Shown here: piece by piece, positions 51,941 through 59,166 of the stretch | Position numbering within the stretch: the first letter of the stretch is position 1 | Layout: each line of letters opens with the position of its first letter | Source: an uncultured Clostridia bacterium | GTDB lineage: Bacteria; Bacillota; Clostridia; Oscillospirales; CAG-382 | Direction of reading: 5' to 3' | NCBI GenBank assembly: GCA_947628695.1 | Contig: CANRAV010000008.1 | Coordinates: 20,951 to 84,950 of the forward strand | Length of the DNA stretch: 64,000 nt | The notes under the pieces: generated by a model | Databases searched by the model: none | What the model was told of the DNA's origin: nothing | Seen by the model: the letters and a program-made list of their open reading frames with translations, nothing else | Made by a program: the position numbers and the translations under genes

Positions 51941-53386
51941 ATGAAAAAAGCTTTGTTTTTATCGCTTGCGGCGGTGCTTCTTATCGCCGCAGTTCTCGTT
52001 TCTTCCTGCGTCGGCATTGAGCCGTCGACTGCGGAAAGCAGCGCGGCGGATTCCGCAGCGGACACCTCGGGCGCGGACTCGCAGCCGGCTGCAAGCACGG
52101 CAGAGCCTTCGCTTGGCGACGGGACTTCGTCCCCCGCAGAGGAAAGCGCGTCTCCTTCCGTGACGGAGAGCGCTCCGTCCGAAGAGGAGCCGGCGTCTCA
52201 GCCCGAAAGCACCGCAAATTCCACTGACGGCGACCCGCAGGAAAAGAAGGTTGTAAGCTTCCTTGCCTGTCCGGACAACATAATACACCCCTCGGTGTAC
52301 TACAACGCCCTGCAGATTGCGGCGGCGGAGAAGGGCGTCGACCCCGACTATTCAAACCTCCAAACGGCGGACTACAACTTCGCCCCGATGTACGACGACA
52401 TAAAGCAGCTTATCGCTTCCGCCGACCTGTCCTACATAAACGTCGAGACGCTTATCGGCGGCAACTCCAACCCTATAAACGGCTACCCCATGTTCAACTC
52501 GCCGGAGGCGGCAGGTGAAACGCTTCTCTCCCTGGGCTTTGATGTGTTCAATCTCGCCCACAACCACATGCTTGACAGCGGCGACGACCGCTACCTTATA
52601 AACTGCGACCGCTTCTTTACAGAGCGCGGAGGCACGACCATAGGCTATTACGAGAACAGCGCCGACACCGAGAACATCGTCGTTGTCGAGCGGAACGGCA
52701 TACGCATCGCCTTCCTCGCCTACACCTACGCGACCAACGGGATTACCCTTTCCTCCTCTGCGCAGACCTTCATTCCCTATATGGACGAGGCGCTAATAAA
52801 GCGGCAGATGGCCATTGCCAAGGAGAGGGCAGACCTTGTGTTCGTCTCCATGCACTGGGGCGACGAGGACAGCTTCACCCCCAACGGCAGCCAGCGCAGC
52901 ATTGCGCAGCTGCTTGTCGACGAGGGCGCCGACGTCATCATCGGCATGCACCCGCACGTCATACAGGAGGCAAAATGGGTCACCCGCGAGGACGGAAGCC
53001 GCTGCTTCCTCGTCTACTCGCTCGGCAACCTCGTAAGCGGCATGTACGGCGGCAAGAACGCGCTTGGGCTTATGCTTTCGCTTGACATCGTCAAAGAGGG
53101 GAACAACACCCCCTACGTAGACAATGTTCGCCTTACCCCCACCGTGTGCCACTACGTCAAAAAGGCAAGCGTAAACCCGCAGATGGACACCGGCTTCAGG
53201 GATTTTAAAATCTATAGGCTGGAAAATTATACAGAGGAGCTCGCCGCAAACCACGGCTGCCACCAAAACGGCGGCAAAATTACAAGCTTCGACCCGGAGC
53301 TTGACGGCTCCTTCAGCCTCGCCACTCTTAAAGCAAAGGTTAAAAAGATCATCCCTGCCGAGTTCCTGCCTGCTTTTCTGCAGTGA
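51941..53386 (+). CDS. CapA/PgsA-type lipoprotein (metallophosphatase fold)
   Basis: CapA-family proteins are linked to poly-gamma-glutamate capsule synthesis and have a calcineurin-like fold. The 481-residue protein has a lipoprotein signal ending VSSC (C23) and a Ser/Glu/Ala linker (about 28-105). Then come SYINVETLIGG, GFDVFNLAHNHMLDSG (metal-binding NH), FVSMHWGDE and GMHPHVIQEAKW (metal-binding histidines). No pgsBC genes are nearby, so a general cell-wall phosphatase role is also possible. It sits 20 bases after murA. Confidence 0.88.
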   Translation: MKKALFLSLAAVLLIAAVLVSSCVGIEPSTAESSAADSAADTSGADSQPAASTAEPSLGDGTSSPAEESASPSVTESAPSEEEPASQPESTANSTDGDPQEKKVVSFLACPDNIIHPSVYYNALQIAAAEKGVDPDYSNLQTADYNFAPMYDDIKQLIASADLSYINVETLIGGNSNPINGYPMFNSPEAAGETLLSLGFDVFNLAHNHMLDSGDDRYLINCDRFFTERGGTTIGYYENSADTENIVVVERNGIRIAFLAYTYATNGITLSSSAQTFIPYMDEALIKRQMAIAKERADLVFVSMHWGDEDSFTPNGSQRSIAQLLVDEGADVIIGMHPHVIQEAKWVTREDGSRCFLVYSLGNLVSGMYGGKNALGLMLSLDIVKEGNNTPYVDNVRLTPTVCHYVKKASVNPQMDTGFRDFKIYRLENYTEELAANHGCHQNGGKITSFDPELDGSFSLATLKAKVKKIIPAEFLPAFLQ

Positions 53387-53397
53387 GTTTATTATTT

Positions 53398-53574
53398 GGC
53401 CGAGCTCACGCTCGGCCTTGGTTTTTAATGAAGGGACTCGGTCCCTTCATGGCTCTCTAATTAAGGCTTATTAAAGACAATAGCTTTTTAGAGCCAAAGG
53501 GTTGGCACCCTTTGGAAACCCAATTTGGCAACGCAGGCTGCGCTTAAGCCGTGTAAGGGCCGTCTGCACGTATG
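53398..53574 (-). repeat. Family B palindromic repeat, copy B6 (inverted)
   Basis: GGCCGAGCTCACGCTCGGCC, TGAAGGGAC/GTCCCTTCA, CCAAAGGG/CCCTTTGG and end CACGTATG. It follows capA by 11 bases. With B7 at 54214 it frames TA locus 3 as an inverted pair. Confidence 0.87.
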
Positions 53575-53608
53575 AGGTGCGGGTGCTTTTTGGAAAATAT
53601 AAAAAAGC

Positions 53609-53637
53609 TTGACAAATTGCTTTGCAAAGTATATAAT
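53609..53637 (+). promoter_or_regulatory. Antitoxin RNA promoter, locus 3 copy a
   Basis: TTGACA (53609-53614), 17-base spacer, TATAAT (53632-53637). The spacer holds the perfect palindrome CTTTGCAAAG. Confidence 0.87.
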
Positions 53638-53643
53638 ATAGTC

Positions 53644-53743
53644 GAAGGGCAAAGCCGATATGCGGTTAGCTCCAATATGTAGTTTTACCTACCTTAAAAA
53701 GTAGGCGACCGCTGCTGCCGGAACAGTGGCGGTCATTTTTTGC
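53644..53743 (+). ncRNA. Antisense-type antitoxin RNA, locus 3 copy a
   Basis: Same RNA family: GGGCAAAGCCGATATGCGG then TTAGCTCC, hairpin CCTAC/GTAGG, terminator GACCGCTGCTG/CAGTGGCGGTC (53707-53734) and ATTTTTTGCG. It is the outer of two tandem copies and does not itself overlap the toxin gene, so it would act in trans unless transcription reads through. Confidence 0.78.
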
Positions 53744-53761
53744 GAAAAATATTAAAAAAGC

Positions 53762-53790
53762 TTGACAAATTGCTTTGCCAAGTATATAAT
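53762..53790 (+). promoter_or_regulatory. Antitoxin RNA promoter, locus 3 copy b
   Basis: TTGACA (53762-53767), 17-base spacer, TATAAT (53785-53790). It differs from copy a by one base in the spacer palindrome (CTTTGCCAAG). Confidence 0.87.
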
Positions 53791-53796
53791 ATAGTC

Positions 53797-53896
53797 GAAG
53801 GGCAGAGCCGATATGCGGTTAGCTCCTGCATAGCTAATTACCTACTAAAATAAGTAGGCGACCGCTGCTGCTGGAACAGTGGCGGTCATTTTTTCC
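53797..53896 (+). ncRNA. Antisense antitoxin RNA, locus 3 copy b
   Basis: GGGCAGAGCCGATATGCGG then TTAGCTCC, hairpin CCTACT/AGTAGG, terminator GACCGCTGCTG/CAGTGGCGGTC (53860-53887) and ATTTTTTCC. It directly converges on the toxin gene and covers its ancestral stop codon. Confidence 0.82.
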
Positions 53897-54022
53897 GTAA
53901 GCTCATAATTGCTATTATAAGGCTTGCAATGCTTGTGATCAGGCCTAAAAGGCTGATTATAACATTAAAAGGCTGATTATAACATTAAAGAAGCCAAAAA
54001 AAGCGTCATATGTGACAAACAT
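53886..54022 (-). pseudogene. Type I toxin gene broken by a 20-bp tandem duplication
   Basis: From ATG 54022 (after AAGGAGGTGGAG) the peptide reads MFVTYDAFFGFFNVIISLL and then hits TAA at 53957-53959 after two more codons. The cause is a perfect tandem duplication of AAAAGGCTGATTATAACATT (53947-53966 and 53967-53986), which shifts the frame. Removing one copy restores a 38-residue peptide ending SLRKK that stops in the antitoxin terminator stem, exactly like loci 1 and 2. Promoter and ribosome site are intact, so only a 21-residue peptide would now be made. Confidence 0.85.
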
Positions 54023-54128
54023 CCTCTCCACCTCCTTCCTTCGCTTGGAAAGCGAGTTCGGATGCACCGTAAGGCGCATCAAGGCGGAGCTAACCGCACA
54101 CCGATATGGCCGTGCCCTTCTTACGTAC

Positions 54129-54156
54129 ATTATACACCTTTAGCGAAATTTGTCAA
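54129..54156 (-). promoter_or_regulatory. Toxin promoter, locus 3
   Basis: Minus strand TTGACA (54156-54151), 16-base spacer, TATAAT (54134-54129). The sequence CGCTAAAGGTGTATAAT resembles the locus 2 toxin promoter. Confidence 0.85.
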
Positions 54157-54164
54157 TATAAATG

Positions 54165-54200
54165 TTGCCGCGCAAGAAAACAGCGCGGCAATTTTTATTT
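54165..54200. terminator. Hairpin bounding the toxin module, locus 3
   Basis: TTGCCGCGC-N9-GCGCGGCAA followed by TTTTTATTTT on plus, directly upstream of the toxin promoter. Confidence 0.8.
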
Positions 54201-54213
54201 TCATCCCACACCT

Positions 54214-54390
54214 CATACGTGTGACTGGCCTATACATGGCTGAAACGCAGCCTGCGTTGCCAAATTGGGTTTCCAAAGGGCTGTGCCCTTTGGGCCTAAA
54301 AAGCTATGTTGTTCAATAAGCCTAATTCAGAGAGCCATGAAGGGACAAAAGTCCCTTCATTAAAAACCAAGGCCGAGCGTGAGCTCGGCC
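54214..54390 (+). repeat. Family B palindromic repeat, copy B7
   Basis: CATACGTGTGACTGGCC, CCAAAGGG/CCCTTTGG, TGAAGGGAC-AAAA-GTCCCTTCA and GGCCGAGC/GCTCGGCC. It forms the right side of the inverted pair around TA locus 3. Confidence 0.87.
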
Positions 54391-54480
54391 ACAAAAATAA
54401 AAGCCATAAAAATAAAAGCGCAAAGAAGTGCATACAAATCCCCAAACCGGCGTAGAATTAAAAAAACGGAGGGGCAAGCG

Positions 54481-55680
54481 ATGAGACGGATTTGCGCATT
54501 TTTAAGCTTTGTACTTATCATAACGCACGCTGCGGGCGTGGCGGTATTTGCGGAGGAGAGCTACGGGGTATACCCGCCGGCGTTTTCGGTATTTGAGGGC
54601 TGGGCGGAGGAGGCGCCGGCGGCCTCGTTCGGCGGCGAGCTTGACTGCAAGGGCGCGGTGCTTATGGAGTCGGGCACGGGGAAGGTGCTTTACGCAAGCG
54701 GCGAGAAGGAGCGGCTGCCGATAGCATCGGTGACGAAGATAATGTCGACGCTGCTGGTGGTGGAGGCGATAGACAGCGGCAAGATTACCGTCGGCGAGAA
54801 GGCGACGGTAAGCGCGTACGCGGCTTCCATGGGCGGAAGCCAGGTGTTTTTGGAGCCTGGCGAGCAGATGACGGTGCACGAGCTTCTGAAGTGTTTGGTG
54901 GTCGCCTCGGCCAACGACGCGGCGGTGACGCTTGCAGAGCACATCTACGGCAGTGCCGAGGGCTTTGTCGCCGCCATGAACGAGCGCGCGGGCGAGCTTG
55001 GGATGGAGAACACCTGCTTTGTCAACACCACGGGGCTTGACGACGGGGGCTATTCCTCGGCGGAGGACGTGGCGCTTATGACGCGGGAGCTTTTAAAGCA
55101 CCCCATGATTTTCGAATACACGACGATATGGATGGACACAATACGTGACGGTGCCTTCGGGCTTACAAACACCAACCGCCTTATACGCTTCTACAAGGGC
55201 GCGAACGGCATGAAGACGGGCTTTACGACGGAGGCGATGTACTGCGTTTCCGCCACCGCAGAGCGCGACGGGATGCAGCTTATAGCCGTCATACTCGGCG
55301 CGCCGACTTCCGATGCGCGCTTTGCCGCCGCAAAGAAGCTTTTGGACTTCGGCTTTGCCAACTACCGAACGGAGACGCCGAAGGTTCCCGCACTGCCCGA
55401 CCTTGCGGTAAGCGGCGGTACGGAGGCGGCCGTTTCGGTGGAAGCGAAGGCGCCTACGCTGCTTTTGGAAAAGGGCAAGGCGGAGCTTACCTGCACCCCG
55501 GAGCTGCCGGAAAGCGTCGCTGCACCCGTCAAAGCGGGGCAGACGGTGGGGACACTTAGGATAAAACAGGGAGACACAGAGCTTTGCACCGTGCCGATAA
55601 CGGCGAAAACCGAGGTAAAGCTTATGAGCTTTGGGGAAATGTTAAAGCAAATTTGGAAAAAAATACTATCTTTTGTTTAA
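54481..55680 (+). CDS. dacF: D-alanyl-D-alanine carboxypeptidase (DacF-like)
   Basis: A serine-type penicillin-binding carboxypeptidase that trims the stem peptide of peptidoglycan. The start is ATG 54481 after GGAGGGG, giving 399 residues; the track start at 54379 lies in the repeat region. Signal peptide: MRRICAFLSFVLIITHAAG. Active-site motifs: SVTK in LPIASVTKIMSTLLVVEA, SAND in VVASANDAAVTLAEHIYGS and KTG in ANGMKTGFTTEA. The C-terminal PBP5-like domain and an amphipathic tail (FGEMLKQIWKKILSFV) indicate membrane association. Confidence 0.94.
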   Translation: MRRICAFLSFVLIITHAAGVAVFAEESYGVYPPAFSVFEGWAEEAPAASFGGELDCKGAVLMESGTGKVLYASGEKERLPIASVTKIMSTLLVVEAIDSGKITVGEKATVSAYAASMGGSQVFLEPGEQMTVHELLKCLVVASANDAAVTLAEHIYGSAEGFVAAMNERAGELGMENTCFVNTTGLDDGGYSSAEDVALMTRELLKHPMIFEYTTIWMDTIRDGAFGLTNTNRLIRFYKGANGMKTGFTTEAMYCVSATAERDGMQLIAVILGAPTSDARFAAAKKLLDFGFANYRTETPKVPALPDLAVSGGTEAAVSVEAKAPTLLLEKGKAELTCTPELPESVAAPVKAGQTVGTLRIKQGDTELCTVPITAKTEVKLMSFGEMLKQIWKKILSFV

Positions 55681-55685
55681 TTTGC

Positions 55686-55714
55686 TTGACAAACGCACAT
55701 TTCAAAGGTATAAT
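55686..55714 (+). promoter_or_regulatory. Promoter upstream of pgi
   Basis: TTGACA (55686-55691), 17-base spacer, TATAAT (55709-55714), 317 bases before pgi. The leader contains a family C inverted pair; no other gene is visible. Confidence 0.75.
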
Positions 55715-55749
55715 ACCGTTGTATCACTATCGCTAAGCTTCGCTTAGAG

Positions 55750-55975
55750 TGAATAGGTAATAAGTAATAGTGAAGAAGTGCGGAAGAAAAAGCTACGCTT
55801 TTTCGACATTATATTATATATTGTTTAATATAAATCAAAGCTTTATCTGATTGACGATGTGCTTGCCTTTGAGGCTTTAGCCGCAAATCAGCACCCGCAT
55901 ATTTAAATGAAATACCGTCCGCGCAGCGGACTCCGCACTTATTCACTTTTCACTATTACTTCTTCACTTCGCCCC
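55750..55975. repeat. Family C inverted pair enclosing AT-rich segment
   Basis: GTAATAGTGAAGAAGTGCGG on the left faces CCGCACTTATTCACTTTTCA continuing CTATTACTTC on the right. About 150 bases of AT-rich DNA without an ORF lie between them. The layout looks MITE-like. It occupies most of the gap between dacF and pgi. Confidence 0.65.
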
Positions 55976-56030
55976 GCGCCGGCAATTCGTTTTTCACTGA
56001 ACATTTATATCTGAAGGATAAGGTCGTATA

Positions 56031-57377
56031 ATGCCTGTAAGACTTGTTGAAAAATACGCTGCAGAATTTATAGAGCCCGGAAAGCTTGCCGCCGTGCGTT
56101 CGCGCCTGGCGGCCGCCGACGCATGCCTTATGGAGCATCCCGGCGGGAACGACTTTAAGGGCTGGTACGACCTTCCGATAAACTACAACAGGGACGAGGT
56201 CGCGCAGATAGAGGCGGCGGCCGCGAAGATACAGGCAAACAGCGAGGTCCTTATCGTAATAGGCGTGGGCGGTTCGTACCTCGGCGCAAGGGCCGCGGTG
56301 GAGTTTTTGCACTCTCAGTACTACAATTCGCTTAAAAAGGACACGCCGGACATATATTTTGTGGGCAACAGCTTTTCCGGCGACGATCTGCACGACGTGC
56401 TCTCCGCCTGCGAGGGGAGAGAGGTGTCGCTTAACGTCATCTCCAAATCCGGCACCACTACGGAAAGCGCCGTTGCCTTCCGATTCGTGCGGGACTTTAT
56501 GCTTCGCCGCTACAATGCAGAGCAGTTAAGGGAGCGCATTTTCGTCACAACCGATAAGGAAAAGGGCGCGCTTAAGGCCTTTGCGGACAGGGAGGGGTAC
56601 GAGACCTTTGTCGTCCCGGACGACATTGGAGGCAGGTACTCGGTGCTTACGGCGGTCGGCCTTCTGCCCATTGCCGTTTCCGGCGCTGATATACGCGCCA
56701 TACTCGGCGGCGCGCTTGACATGAAGAACAGGCTTGACCTGCAGGGCATGAGCAACGACGCGTACCGCTATGCGGCGTACCGCAACATGTTCTACGAGCA
56801 GGGCAGGACGGTGGAGATGCTTGGCTGCTTCGAGCCGTCGTTCAGGATGATGACGGAGTGGTGGAAGCAGCTTTTCGGCGAGAGCGAGGGCAAGAACGGG
56901 AAGGGCATTTTCCCGGCCTCCGTCACGCTTACTACGGATTTGCATTCCATAGGTCAATATATACAGGACGGGCGCAGAATGCTTTTTGAAACCGTTGTAA
57001 AGCAGAAGGAGACCCGGTACGAGATGCGCGTTCCGGGCATGAACACGGATATAGACGGGCTGGGCTTCCTTGCGGGGGAGCGGCTTTCGGACGTCAACGA
57101 CAGGGCGTATCTCGGCACGCTTCTGGCACACACCGCGGGCGGGGTGCCCAATATAGTGATAGAGTACGACCGTCGGGACGAGCACGATTTCGGCGAGCTT
57201 GTGTATTTCTTCTTTGTCGCCTGCGCCATGTCGGCGTATATGCTTGGCGTCAACCCCTTTGACCAGCCGGGCGTGGAGGCATACAAGAAGAACATGTTTG
57301 CGCTTATAGGCAAGCCGGGATATGAAAAGCAGAAAAAGGAACTTTTGAATAAAATAGAAAGCCTTTACAAAGAATAG
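56031..57377 (+). CDS. pgi: Glucose-6-phosphate isomerase
   Basis: Pgi interconverts glucose-6-phosphate and fructose-6-phosphate. The 448-residue protein is of the shorter Firmicutes type. Sugar-phosphate binding motifs: LIVIGVGGSYLGARAAVEF and LNVISKSGTTTESAVAFR. Catalytic regions include FEPSFRMMTEWWKQLFGESE and the C-terminal QPGVEAYKKNMF lysine motif. A start with weak ribosome site (AAGGATAAGG) follows a long leader. The downstream P-loop gene starts 14 bases later. Confidence 0.97.
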   Translation: MPVRLVEKYAAEFIEPGKLAAVRSRLAAADACLMEHPGGNDFKGWYDLPINYNRDEVAQIEAAAAKIQANSEVLIVIGVGGSYLGARAAVEFLHSQYYNSLKKDTPDIYFVGNSFSGDDLHDVLSACEGREVSLNVISKSGTTTESAVAFRFVRDFMLRRYNAEQLRERIFVTTDKEKGALKAFADREGYETFVVPDDIGGRYSVLTAVGLLPIAVSGADIRAILGGALDMKNRLDLQGMSNDAYRYAAYRNMFYEQGRTVEMLGCFEPSFRMMTEWWKQLFGESEGKNGKGIFPASVTLTTDLHSIGQYIQDGRRMLFETVVKQKETRYEMRVPGMNTDIDGLGFLAGERLSDVNDRAYLGTLLAHTAGGVPNIVIEYDRRDEHDFGELVYFFFVACAMSAYMLGVNPFDQPGVEAYKKNMFALIGKPGYEKQKKELLNKIESLYKE

Positions 57378-57391
57378 GAGACAAAAGAACC

Positions 57392-57805
57392 ATGGTAAAA
57401 CTGAAAATCGGGCTTCAGGGCTCAGGGAAAACGAGAATGCTTGTTGACGAGGTGCACGAGGCATCCACAAAGTCAAAGGGCATAGTCGTGTGCATAGAGT
57501 ACGGCGGTAAGCTTACTTATCACATACGCACCTCCGCAAGGCTTATCGACGCGAAGGATTACAGCATAAAGGACGCACTTTCCCTTTACGGCTTCGTGTG
57601 CGGGACGCTTGCCTGCAACTACGACATAACGGAGCTGTTCATAGACAGCGCGCTTAAGATATGCGGCGACGACGTCAAGGCCTTTGAAGAGTTTATGTAC
57701 AAGCTGGACGACATCTCCGGGAAGATAGGCGTTGACTGCTTCATTACAGCCTCCATCTCCGACGAGGAGCTTCCCGAAGGGCTTAAAAAGTACCTTGCGG
57801 AATGA
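57392..57805 (+). CDS. Small P-loop protein, unknown function
   Basis: The 137-residue protein has a clear Walker A, KIGLQGSGKTRMLVDEV (about 5-21), and an aspartate-containing strand ITELFIDSALKICG (about 79) that may be Walker B. It has no further recognised domain and no membrane segment. It resembles very short ATPases often auto-annotated as PilT-like, without real support. Its stop overlaps the start of a membrane protein by 4 bases (ATGA), suggesting the two work together. Confidence 0.75.
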   Translation: MVKLKIGLQGSGKTRMLVDEVHEASTKSKGIVVCIEYGGKLTYHIRTSARLIDAKDYSIKDALSLYGFVCGTLACNYDITELFIDSALKICGDDVKAFEEFMYKLDDISGKIGVDCFITASISDEELPEGLKKYLAE

Positions 57806-58251
57806 AACGCGCAAAGGATATTGCCTTTATAACGTTTTTGTGCTTTTCGCTTTTGGTGCTTGCACTGCTTGTGGTGATAAGCTCTGCGGCGCACCTCTAC
57901 GGCGACAGCGCAAGCGGTGAGGAGACGCTTTCGGCCTTTGCTTCCGATTTGGCAGACGGGGGAGCAATGCTTTTCGTGTACTCTGTTGCCGTGGGGCTTA
58001 GCTTTTTGATCTTCGATATAAAGCCGCTTCCCGCGTTTTGGAAACGGGCGCTGCACGTCGTTCTGAACTACGCGCTTATGACGGCGTTCTTCGTGCTTTT
58101 GACCGCCGGCAGGAGCGGACGCGGCGCGATGATGCTTTTGCTTACCTTTATTTTTATAGCGGTGTACATAGCGGGCGCGCTTATATGCCGGGGGCTTGCA
58201 AAGCTTGAAGCGCTAAAACCGAAGAAAACGAAAAAGTCCGAAAAAAATTAA
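57802..58251 (+). CDS. Four-helix membrane protein, DUF3021-like
   Basis: This 149-residue protein has four hydrophobic helices (about 8-30, 54-72, 83-102, 107-128) and a basic tail ending KKTKKSEKN. The layout and the segment FWKRALHVVLNYALMTAFFV recall DUF3021, but this is by eye only. It overlaps the P-loop gene by 4 bases. A tRNA promoter follows immediately. Confidence 0.7.
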   Translation: MKRAKDIAFITFLCFSLLVLALLVVISSAAHLYGDSASGEETLSAFASDLADGGAMLFVYSVAVGLSFLIFDIKPLPAFWKRALHVVLNYALMTAFFVLLTAGRSGRGAMMLLLTFIFIAVYIAGALICRGLAKLEALKPKKTKKSEKN

Positions 58252-58259
58252 AAAAGGTA

Positions 58260-58288
58260 TTGACAAGCGGGTAACAACGTGTTATAAT
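58260..58288 (+). promoter_or_regulatory. Promoter of tRNA-Val
   Basis: TTGACA (58260-58265), 17-base spacer, TATAAT (58283-58288), 36 bases before the tRNA. Confidence 0.85.
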
Positions 58289-58323
58289 CTGTCTTGCCGG
58301 TCGGGAAAGCCGGCAGGACGCAT

Positions 58324-58399
58324 GGGGGTTTAGCTCAGCTGGGAGAGCATCTGCCTTACAAGCAGGCGGTCATAGGTTCGAGCCCTATAGTCCCCACCA
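58324..58399 (+). tRNA. tRNA-Val (anticodon TAC)
   Basis: A 76-nt cloverleaf with encoded CCA. Acceptor GGGGGTT/AGTCCCC (G-U pairs allowed), D-stem GCTC/GAGC. Anticodon stem TCTGC/GCAGG with loop CTTACAA. T-arm ATAGG-TTCGAGC-CCTAT. The anticodon TAC reads GUA/GUG. Confidence 0.95.
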
Positions 58400-58400
58400 A

Positions 58401-58434
58401 GGCCCCGTCTTAAATCAGGCGGGGCTTTTGTTTC
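58401..58434 (+). terminator. Terminator-like hairpin between the two tRNAs
   Basis: GCCCCG-N11-CGGGGC-type stem followed by TTTTGTTT, just after the tRNA-Val CCA. Confidence 0.7.
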
Positions 58435-58443
58435 CCAATAAGT

Positions 58444-58517
58444 GCGAGTGTAGCTCAATGGCAGAGCGTCCGCTTCCCAAGCCGAATACGCGGGTTCGAT
58501 TCCCGTCACTCGCTCCA
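58444..58517 (+). tRNA. tRNA-Gly (anticodon CCC)
   Basis: A 74-nt cloverleaf with encoded CCA. Acceptor GCGAGTG/CACTCGC is perfect and T-arm GCGGG-TTCGATT-CCCGT fits. Anticodon loop TTCCCAA gives CCC, reading GGG. The anticodon stem TCCGC/GCCGA contains one C-C mismatch. A family A repeat follows within about 10 bases. Confidence 0.92.
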
Positions 58518-58524
58518 TTTTTCC

Positions 58525-59045
58525 CCATTGCTCGCTTGCGCTCGCAACGGGGGCCCCGGTTTAGGCTAAAAGGTTGGCACTTGAGAAAACGCAGTTTTCT
58601 CAAGTGCCTTCGGTTTATTATAGATTCCCGTTCACTCGCGCCTGCGGTGTTTCCCCCAAAAACCTGACGGTTTTCGGGGGTGCCCCCGATTTGTTTCCCC
58701 AAAAAATCTTACGATTTTTCGGGGACCCCTTTAACTTTTCCCATAAAGCCTTACGGCTTTACGGGGACCCCGGTTTAGACTAATAGGTTGGCTCTTGAGG
58801 AAACGCAGTTTTCTCAAGAGCCTTCAGTTATTATAGATTCCCGTTCACTCGCGTCTCGCGCCTACCCCCACCCCGCGGGGGTGAGGGGTAGGCACTCGCG
58901 GGAATCCAAGGAGAATTTTCCGCGGCACCTGTCCGCGGAAAATTCGTTATTTGATTGTATGCTCGCTTCGCTCGCGTCTTTTGCGGCTTCGCCGCTGTTC
59001 GCTTCGCTCGCGGGATTGCGGCTTCGCCGCCGTTCGCGGGGCGGG
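58525..59045 (+). repeat. Family A palindromic repeats, copy A4 (two nested units)
   Basis: The first unit has GGCACTTGAGAAAA/TTTTCTCAAGTGCC and breaks off into chained hairpins AAAACC-TGAC-GGTTTT, AAAATC-TTAC-GATTTT and AAAGCC-TTAC-GGCTTT, separated by GGGG/CCCC runs. The second unit is complete: GGCTCTTGAGGAAA/TTTTCTCAAGAGCC, the GATTCCCG/CGGGAATC arms and GAATTTTCCGCGG/CCGCGGAAAATTC. A tail of TTCGCTTCGCTCGCGG-like repeats follows. Confidence 0.85.
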
Positions 59046-59166
59046 CGGCGGCAGATTTTTTCGGCGCTTTTGCCAAAAGTTGCGCATCGTTTGATATATG
59101 TGCTTGATTTTCGCAAAAGTATTTGGTATAATGGTGTAATAAAAGGCGAAAGGCGGTGTTTTATCT

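Noticed and set aside
58517-58600. tRNA-Gly 3' end as integrase attachment site
   Set aside because: No integrase, phage genes or duplicated tRNA 3' end is visible. Only a family A repeat follows.
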